From Zeimonas sp050187175 (lineage in GTDB: Bacteria > Pseudomonadota > Gammaproteobacteria > Burkholderiales > Burkholderiaceae_E), in assembly GCA_050187175.1 (NCBI GenBank), contig JBFWXS010000010.1:61596-125595 (forward strand): a stretch of 64,000 bases of DNA, in the 5' to 3' direction. Both the position numbers and the translations under genes were made by a program. Positions 16,152-21,043 of the stretch are shown here, one piece after another; position 1 is the first letter of the stretch; every line of letters begins with the position of its first letter. The notes beneath the pieces are model-generated. The model made no database searches, was not told the DNA's origin, and worked only from the letters and a program-made list of their open reading frames with translations.

Positions 16152-16925
16152 TCAATGAGCGACGCGTTCGCGGCGCGATTCGACGCGGCCGATGACCGAC
16201 CGCAGTGCCTGCATGGCCTGGATCTCGACTTCGCGATGGCGGACGCGGATCAGTCCTTCGCTCTGAAAGCGCGACAGCAGGCGGCTGACCGTTTCCAGCT
16301 TCAGGCCCAGCAGGCTGCCGATTTCCTCGCGCGTCATCCGCAGCACGAAGCGGCTGGCCGAGAAGCCTCGAGCCGCCATGCGCTGCGACAGGTTCAGCAG
16401 GAAGGCCGCCAGACGCTCTTCGGCGCGCATCGAACCTAGCAGCACCATCAGCGTGCGTTCGCGCTGGATCTCGGCCGCCAGCATGCGCCACAGCTCGCGC
16501 TGCAGCGCCGGATCGCGCGCGGCGCGCTCCTCGAGCGCGGTGAACGGAATTTCGGCGACGTCGCTGTCCTCGAGCGCTACCGCGTCGCCGGCATAGACAT
16601 CGCTGCCGATCGCATCGAGCCCGAGCACCTCGCCGACCATGTGGAAGCCGGTGACCTGCTCGCGTCCGTCCTCGGTCAGCAGCACGGTCTTGAACGCGCC
16701 GGCGCGGATCACGTACAGCGTCTGGAAGTCGGCGCCGCCGCGATACAGATACTCGCCGCGACGGACGCGGCGGCGCTGCGTGCAACCGCGCAGCAGCAGC
16801 AGATCGGCACCCGTCACCGCTTCGGCCGGAAGCGGGGCCTCCGCCAGCGGTGCCCCGCGCAGGGCGGCCGGAAAGACGGGCCGGATGGCGCGCTGAGGGA
16901 CGGGCATGTGGATTGCGGGCTGCAT
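16152..16925 (-). CDS. Crp/Fnr-family transcriptional regulator lacking Fnr cysteines
   Basis: A 257-residue regulator: cyclic-nucleotide-type beta roll (residues ~40-150), long dimerisation helix, and C-terminal helix-turn-helix (~200-245). The recognition helix LKLETVSRLLSRFQ keeps the E--SR residues that read TTGAT half sites in Fnr and Anr. However, only one cysteine (RGCTQRRR, near residue 45) is present where Fnr needs a cluster-binding group, so direct oxygen sensing by a [4Fe-4S] cluster is unlikely. The start is fixed by TAGGAG 8 bases upstream. An Fnr-type box lies 36-49 bases upstream of the start, so autoregulation is likely. It is divergent from the usp operon. The Dnr or Crp sensing modes are alternatives. 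Confidence 0.88.
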   Translation of the reverse strand: MQPAIHMPVPQRAIRPVFPAALRGAPLAEAPLPAEAVTGADLLLLRGCTQRRRVRRGEYLYRGGADFQTLYVIRAGAFKTVLLTEDGREQVTGFHMVGEVLGLDAIGSDVYAGDAVALEDSDVAEIPFTALEERAARDPALQRELWRMLAAEIQRERTLMVLLGSMRAEERLAAFLLNLSQRMAARGFSASRFVLRMTREEIGSLLGLKLETVSRLLSRFQSEGLIRVRHREVEIQAMQALRSVIGRVESRRERVAH

Positions 16926-16960
16926 GGAGAGGCTCCTATCGGATCCGCTGAGGGACAAAG

Positions 16961-16974
16961 TTGAACGGGATCAA
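16961..16974. promoter_or_regulatory. Fnr/Anr-type operator
   Basis: TTGAACGGGATCAA matches the TTGAT-N4-ATCAA consensus at 9 of 10 defined positions. It lies between the Crp/Fnr-type gene (start 36 bases to the left) and the universal stress protein gene (start 193 bases to the right), so it can serve either or both. Confidence 0.7.
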
Positions 16975-17166
16975 CTTTATCCACCGGATTCATGCGGACG
17001 ATGGCAGGCCGGCAACGGTGCGTAACGGTGTGTAACAAGGCGGAGCCGTCATGGCTTGCAGCTCGCGGGACGGCACGGCTTGGAGGATGATGTGCGCTGC
17101 ATCAATGACAAAACGCCGGCTGCCGGCCTAGCATGACCGAACCATTCGTGTCTGGGGAGAATCGCC

Positions 17167-17610
17167 ATGTATAAGCACCTTCTGGTACCGACCGACGGAT
17201 CCAAGCTGTCCGGCGAGGCCGTGGAGAAAGCCATCAACTTCGCCCGCGAGACCGGCGCCCGGCTCACTGCCGTGCACGTGATGCCCGAGTACATCCCGCC
17301 GGCCTTCGCCGAGTTCCCCGCCGCCGGCCAGACCTCGATCACCGAGTTCATGAACGCCACCGACCAGACCGCGCAGACGGTGCTCGAGGCCGTCCGCCAG
17401 GCCGCGCGCGCCGCCGAAGTCGAGTGCGACACGGTGGCTCTGCGTCACACGCAGGCCTACCGTGCGATCATCGACGTCGCCCAGGAGAAGGGTTGCGACC
17501 TGATCTTCATGGCGTCTCACGGCCGCCGCGGCCTGAGCGCGCTGGTGCTGGGCAGCGAGACGAACAAGGTCCTTACCCACTCGAACATTCCGGTGCTGGT
17601 GTTCAGATGA
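17167..17610 (+). CDS. Universal stress protein, UspA family
   Basis: A 147-residue cytosolic single Usp domain. MYKHLLVPTDGSKLSGEAVE is the typical first strand and helix, and the ATP-binding loop GxxGxG(S/T) region appears as ASHGRRGLSALVLGSETNKV near the C-terminus. The last strand is IPVLVFR. It is likely an ATP-binding stress protein. GGGGAGA precedes the ATG. In Pseudomonas, usp genes are controlled by Anr in energy stress, and an Fnr-type box lies upstream here, so low-oxygen induction is plausible. A GTG/ATG frame overlaps its stop, and DUF883 follows 104 bases on. Confidence 0.93.
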   Translation: MYKHLLVPTDGSKLSGEAVEKAINFARETGARLTAVHVMPEYIPPAFAEFPAAGQTSITEFMNATDQTAQTVLEAVRQAARAAEVECDTVALRHTQAYRAIIDVAQEKGCDLIFMASHGRRGLSALVLGSETNKVLTHSNIPVLVFR

Positions 17611-17714
17611 AGCCCGACGAATCCGCGAAGTCCGACCAACCCGCGACGCCCGACGAATCCGACCGCATCGCCTTCCCCTCAAGCAGTCGACAACACAGAA
17701 AGGAGAACACCTCG

Positions 17715-18032
17715 ATGGACACCGCAGAAAAGATCGATTCGGCCCGCGACAAACTGACGCAGGAGATGCGCTCGCTGGTCAACGATGCCGAGGAAATGCT
17801 GAAGGCTGCCTCCAAGACCGGCAGCGAGCAATTGAGCTCGGCCCGCGAGCGGCTCGAGCGCAGCGTCAGCATCGCCAAGGCGGAGCTGGCATCGGCCGAG
17901 CGCGCCCTGCTCGAACGGGCCCGCGAGACCGCGCGCCACACCGACGAGTACGTGCACGATCATCCGTGGACGGCCGTGGGTGTCGCCGCCGGCGTCGGCC
18001 TGCTGGTCGGCCTGGTGCTCGCCCGCCGTTGA
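17715..18032 (+). CDS. DUF883 / ElaB-YqjD-type ribosome-associated membrane protein (second copy)
   Basis: A 105-residue protein: a long charged helix (residues ~5-75) with coiled-coil character, then HTDEYVHDHPWTAVGVAAGV, the DHPW motif and glycine-rich tail helix of YqjD/ElaB. In E. coli these anchor 70S ribosomes at the inner membrane in stationary phase. AAAGGAGAA ends 8 bases before the ATG, which decides the start over an earlier overlapping ATG at 17607. It heads the yqjD-yqjE-yqjK gene order seen in enterobacteria, here behind a universal stress gene. Confidence 0.9.
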   Translation: MDTAEKIDSARDKLTQEMRSLVNDAEEMLKAASKTGSEQLSSARERLERSVSIAKAELASAERALLERARETARHTDEYVHDHPWTAVGVAAGVGLLVGLVLARR

Positions 18033-18120
18033 GCGGCGCCGCTCCCATGACCAGCCTGCCGCTGAGGCCTGAGCTGCCCTGCCCCCTGGCGCTTCGCCGC
18101 CGGGCCGAGGAACTCGCCGC

Positions 18121-18507
18121 ATGAGCCCGCGCGGCCAGCCGTCGGCGCCCGGCCTGCTCGGCCGCGTCCGCAATCTCGCGGCGAGCCTGCTGGAAATCAT
18201 CGAGACGCGCATCTCGCTGGCGTCCACCGAGTTCCAGCAGCAGGCCGACCGCTACCGGCGCGCCGGCCTGCTGCTGCTGGCCGGCGTCTTCTTCGCGGCG
18301 ATGACGCTGATCTTCGCCTCGCTGCTGATCATCGCTGCGTTCTGGGACACGCATCGCATCGCGGCCGCGGCCGGCGTCGCGCTGTTCTACCTGGTCGGGA
18401 CGGCGATCTGCGTCGTCGCCGTGCAGCGGCTGCTGCGCCAGTCGAGCCGTCCGTTCGAGGCGACGCTGGCCGAGCTGCGGCACGACATCGACAGGCTGCG
18501 CCGGTGA
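18121..18507 (+). CDS. yqjE: YqjE-type phage-holin-like membrane protein
   Basis: A 128-residue inner-membrane protein. An N-terminal amphipathic part (LGRVRNLAASLLEIIETRIS) is followed by two membrane helices (residues ~48-70 and ~78-100), as in the YqjE / putative Actinobacteria holin-X family. The function is unknown; it is always found with YqjD-like proteins and is thought to be membrane-stress related. GAGGAA lies 10 bases before the ATG. The stop overlaps the GTG of the next gene (GTGA), so the two are coupled. Confidence 0.85.
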   Translation: MSPRGQPSAPGLLGRVRNLAASLLEIIETRISLASTEFQQQADRYRRAGLLLLAGVFFAAMTLIFASLLIIAAFWDTHRIAAAAGVALFYLVGTAICVVAVQRLLRQSSRPFEATLAELRHDIDRLRR

Positions 18508-18914
18508 GCCCGAACGCCCTGCCCCCGGCCCCGCTGCCGTTCGGCCGCGATGGCCGCCGTCTGCCGCTGCCCGCCAAGACCGGACGCCACCCGCTGGAAA
18601 CCTTGGCGGAGCGCAAGCGCCGCTTGCAGGCGCTGACGCATCTGCAGCGCGAACAGCTGGCGGCGCAGTGGGAGCAGCTTGAGCCCACGGGCATGCGCGT
18701 CGATGCCGGACTGGCGCGCGTCGACGCCGGCGTCGCGCGCCTGCAGCGGCTGCGCTCGCATCCGGTGATCATGGCGCTGCTCGCCTTGTCGGCGGCGCGT
18801 TTCATGCGCGGCCGGTCCAGGCGCGGGCTGATGGCGACGTTGCGCTTCGGGCTTGGGCTGGTGACGCGTGCCGCCACTCTCGCGTCCGTCTGGCGCGCGT
18901 TGCGCGGCCGATGA
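18504..18914 (+). CDS. YqjK-like protein
   Basis: A 136-residue basic protein starting with GTG inside the yqjE stop. A central helix (ETLAERKRRLQALTHLQREQ) precedes a hydrophobic stretch (SHPVIMALLALSAARFM) near residues 85-105, matching the YqjK-like position and layout. The C-terminus is Arg-rich. Its stop codon (TGA) overlaps the ATG of the nuclease gene and sits at the first unit of an 18-bp tandem repeat. Family assignment rests mainly on context (yqjD-E-K order) and layout. Confidence 0.65.
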   Translation: MSPNALPPAPLPFGRDGRRLPLPAKTGRHPLETLAERKRRLQALTHLQREQLAAQWEQLEPTGMRVDAGLARVDAGVARLQRLRSHPVIMALLALSAARFMRGRSRRGLMATLRFGLGLVTRAATLASVWRALRGR

Positions 18915-18946
18915 AACGATCGTGGCCGATGAAACGATCGTGGCCG
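18911..18946. repeat. 18-bp tandem repeat at a stop/start overlap, running into a gap
   Basis: The unit ATGAAACGATCGTGGCCG occurs twice (18911-18928, 18929-18946) and then the 100-N gap begins. Each unit carries an ATG and, one base on, a TGA in the upstream frame. In the nuclease frame it codes MKRSWP twice. More copies may be hidden in the gap. Confidence 0.85.
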
Positions 18947-19735
18947 NNNNNNNNNNNNNNNNNNNNNNNNNNNNNNNNNNNNNNNNNNNNNNNNNNNNNN
19001 NNNNNNNNNNNNNNNNNNNNNNNNNNNNNNNNNNNNNNNNNNNNNNTCGACCCGGCGCCGGGCAGCATCCTGCGCGGCCATGCCGCGGCCGTCCTCGACG
19101 GCGATTCGCTGCTGCTGCGTGCCGACGACGGGGCGCTCCATTCGATCCGCCTGGCAGCCATCGACGCGCCCGAACGCGGCCAGCGCGGCGCCGATGCCGC
19201 GCGCCAAGCCCTGCGGCAGAGGCTGCAGAAGCGGGCATTGCAGATCCACGTGCTGGATCAAGACGGCTACGGCCGGATCGTCGGCCGCGTGCTGGTCGGC
19301 AGTAACGACGCCGGTCTGGCGCAGCTGGCGGCCGGCCATGCGTGGTACTACGTGCGTTACCGGCAGACGCTGCCGCCGTCCGTGCAGCGGCGCTATGCGC
19401 TGGCCGAACGGCAGGCGCGGCAGCGCCGGGCCGGCCTGTGGGCGGACCCGGCACCGCTAGCGCCGTGGCAGTTCCGCCAGCAGCACAGGCAGCGCCTCGC
19501 CGGCCCGCGCCCGCAGGCAGTGCTGGGCGAGCGCGTCGAGCGGAGTGGGTTCCGGATTGATGACGATCAGCGGCACGCCGGCCTCATGTGCCGCCAGCGG
19601 CAAGCCGGCCGCGGGATAGACCAGCGCAGAGGTTCCCACCACCAGCATCAGTTCGCCGCCGCGCGCCAGCTGCCCGGCGCGCTGCAGCGCGGTCTCGGAC
19701 AGCGCTTCGCCGAACCAGACCACGTCCGGGCGTAG
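18911..19735 (+). CDS. Thermonuclease-family (SNase-like) protein, gap in the N-terminus
   Basis: The frame starts at the ATG overlapping the yqjK stop and passes the gap (18947-19046), so the N-terminus is uncertain. After the gap the staphylococcal-nuclease fold is clear: VLDGDSLLLRADDGALHSIR, LAAIDAPE and GYGRIVGRVLV, ending GLWADPAPLAPWQFR. The catalytic region has IDAPE and GR-type arginines. This family usually carries a signal peptide, which would fall in the gap. Oddly, the frame continues ~85 residues past the domain, reading antisense through the end of the sirtuin gene, to a TAG or similar stop at 19735. The tail is probably not functional or reflects a lost stop codon. Confidence 0.72.
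   Translation: MKRSWPMKRSWPXXXXXXXXXXXXXXXXXXXXXXXXXXXXXXXXXXDPAPGSILRGHAAAVLDGDSLLLRADDGALHSIRLAAIDAPERGQRGADAARQALRQRLQKRALQIHVLDQDGYGRIVGRVLVGSNDAGLAQLAAGHAWYYVRYRQTLPPSVQRRYALAERQARQRRAGLWADPAPLAPWQFRQQHRQRLAGPRPQAVLGERVERSGFRIDDDQRHAGLMCRQRQAGRGIDQRRGSHHQHQFAAARQLPGALQRGLGQRFAEPDHVRA
18947..19046. other. 100-N assembly gap
   Basis: The gap follows two copies of an 18-bp repeat. The right flank shares no sequence with the left, so the amount of missing sequence is unknown. Confidence 0.9.
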
Positions 19736-20260
19736 CGGCGCGCCGCAGCGGCGGCAAGGCACGCGCGCGCCGGGATCATCCTGCCATCCGTCATGAGCCG
19801 GCGTCGCGCAGTCGACGCAGCGCGCACGCAGCAAGCTGCCGTGCAGCTCCAGCACGTCGCCGCTGCCGGCGCGGCGATGAAGGCCGTCGACGTTCTGCGT
19901 GATCACGCTGATGCGGCCGCCGCGCGCCTCGTACTGCGCGGCGGCGAGATGCGCCGCATTCGGCTGCGCCTGCTGCGCCAGCCGGCGGCGGTGGGCGTAC
20001 CAGCCCCAGACCAGCTCGGGGTCCTTGCGAAAGCCCTCTTCGGTGGCCAGCGCCTGCGCATCGAAGCGCGACCACAGGCCGGTCTGGGCCTCGCGAAAGG
20101 TCGCGATGCCGCTCTCGGCCGATACGCCGGCACCCGTAAACAGGACCAGCCAGCCCGCCGCCGCGACGAGTTCGCGGGCCGCCGCGAGCTGCTCGGGGGC
20201 CGCCGCAAACTGCTCGGGGACCGCCGCGAGCTGCCCTGAGGCGGCCGCGCCCGCGCTCAC
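19457..20260 (-). CDS. Sirtuin, NAD-dependent protein deacylase (class III type)
   Basis: A 267-residue cytosolic sirtuin that removes acyl groups from lysines using NAD+. Motifs: GAGVSAESGIATFRE, TQNVDGLH, catalytic His in LELHGSLL, zinc Cys pairs CVDC and CRRC, and VVGTSALVYPAAGLP. The motif WYAHRRR contains the Y-x-x-R pair that marks SIRT5/CobB-like enzymes with desuccinylase activity. The first ~28 residues are repeats of an Ala/Pro/Glu heptad (QLAAVPEQFAAAPEQLAAA), an unusual N-terminal extension. Its 3' end overlaps the nuclease frame on the other strand by 279 bases. rlmB ends 3 bases before its start, so it is the last gene of an rnr-rlmB-sirtuin operon. Confidence 0.92.
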   Translation of the reverse strand: MSAGAAASGQLAAVPEQFAAAPEQLAAARELVAAAGWLVLFTGAGVSAESGIATFREAQTGLWSRFDAQALATEEGFRKDPELVWGWYAHRRRLAQQAQPNAAHLAAAQYEARGGRISVITQNVDGLHRRAGSGDVLELHGSLLRARCVDCATPAHDGWQDDPGARVPCRRCGAPLRPDVVWFGEALSETALQRAGQLARGGELMLVVGTSALVYPAAGLPLAAHEAGVPLIVINPEPTPLDALAQHCLRARAGEALPVLLAELPRR

Positions 20261-20263
20261 TCG

Positions 20264-21001
20264 CTACTCCGCCTTCGGCAGGCCGCGCCGGCGCAGCGAT
20301 TCGTACAGCACGACGCCGGCCGCCACCGAGACGTTCAGGCTGCTGACCTGGCCCGACATCGGAATGCGCACCAGCAGATCGCAGCGCTCGCGCGTCAGAC
20401 GCCGCATGCCGGTGCCCTCGGCGCCGAGGACCCAGCCGATCGACGTCGGCAGCGAGGCTTCATACAGGCTGTGCGGCGCCGAGTCGTCGGCGCCTACCAG
20501 CCAGATGTCGCGCTCGCGCAGCGTATCCATCGTCCGCGCCAGGTTGGTGACCATGATATAGGGCACGCTCTCGGCGGCACCGCTGGCGGTCTGGATGGCC
20601 GCTTCGGTCAGCTGGCAGGCGTGGTCCTTCGGTGCGATCACCGCGGCGGCGCCGGCGCCGTCGGCCACGCGCAGGCAGGCGCCCAGGTTGCGCGGATCGG
20701 TGACGCCGTCGAGCAGCAGCAGCGTGACCGGTGCGCTGATCGAGTCGAGCAGATCGTCCAGCGACAGCGCGGGCGCCGAGAACTCGACCATCGCCACCAC
20801 GCCCTGGTGCCGCTTGCGCGGACACAGTTTCTCGATTCGCGAACCGTCGACGAAATGCGGCCGCAGCCCCGCCTCGTTGGCGGCCTTGACCAGATCGCGC
20901 ATGCGCGCATCCTCGCGGCCGGCATCGACATACAGGTCACGCACACCGGCGGCGTCGCGCTTGAGCCGCGCGAGCACCGCATGAAAACCATAGATCAGCA
21001 C
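20264..21001 (-). CDS. rlmB: 23S rRNA (guanosine-2'-O-)-methyltransferase RlmB
   Basis: A 245-residue SPOUT methyltransferase that methylates the ribose of G2251 in 23S rRNA using S-adenosylmethionine. The N-terminal substrate-binding domain begins MLIYGFHAVLARLKRD. The SPOUT knot has the three family motifs: LDGVTDPRNLGACLRVADG, WVLGAEGTGMRRLTRERCD and IPMSGQVSSLNVSVAAGVV. Length fits (E. coli 243). It sits 42 bases after rnr, the usual partner in proteobacteria, and before the sirtuin. Confidence 0.96.
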   Translation of the reverse strand: MLIYGFHAVLARLKRDAAGVRDLYVDAGREDARMRDLVKAANEAGLRPHFVDGSRIEKLCPRKRHQGVVAMVEFSAPALSLDDLLDSISAPVTLLLLDGVTDPRNLGACLRVADGAGAAAVIAPKDHACQLTEAAIQTASGAAESVPYIMVTNLARTMDTLRERDIWLVGADDSAPHSLYEASLPTSIGWVLGAEGTGMRRLTRERCDLLVRIPMSGQVSSLNVSVAAGVVLYESLRRRGLPKAE

Positions 21002-21043
21002 TGGATCGATCCTGTGTTTGAGCCGTCATCGGCGAGCTGCCGA

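Noticed and set aside
17607..18032. Longer version of the DUF883 gene starting at the usp stop overlap (ATG 17607)
   Set aside because: The extra 36 residues are polar with no family match, and a strong AAAGGAGAA lies before the internal ATG at 17715.
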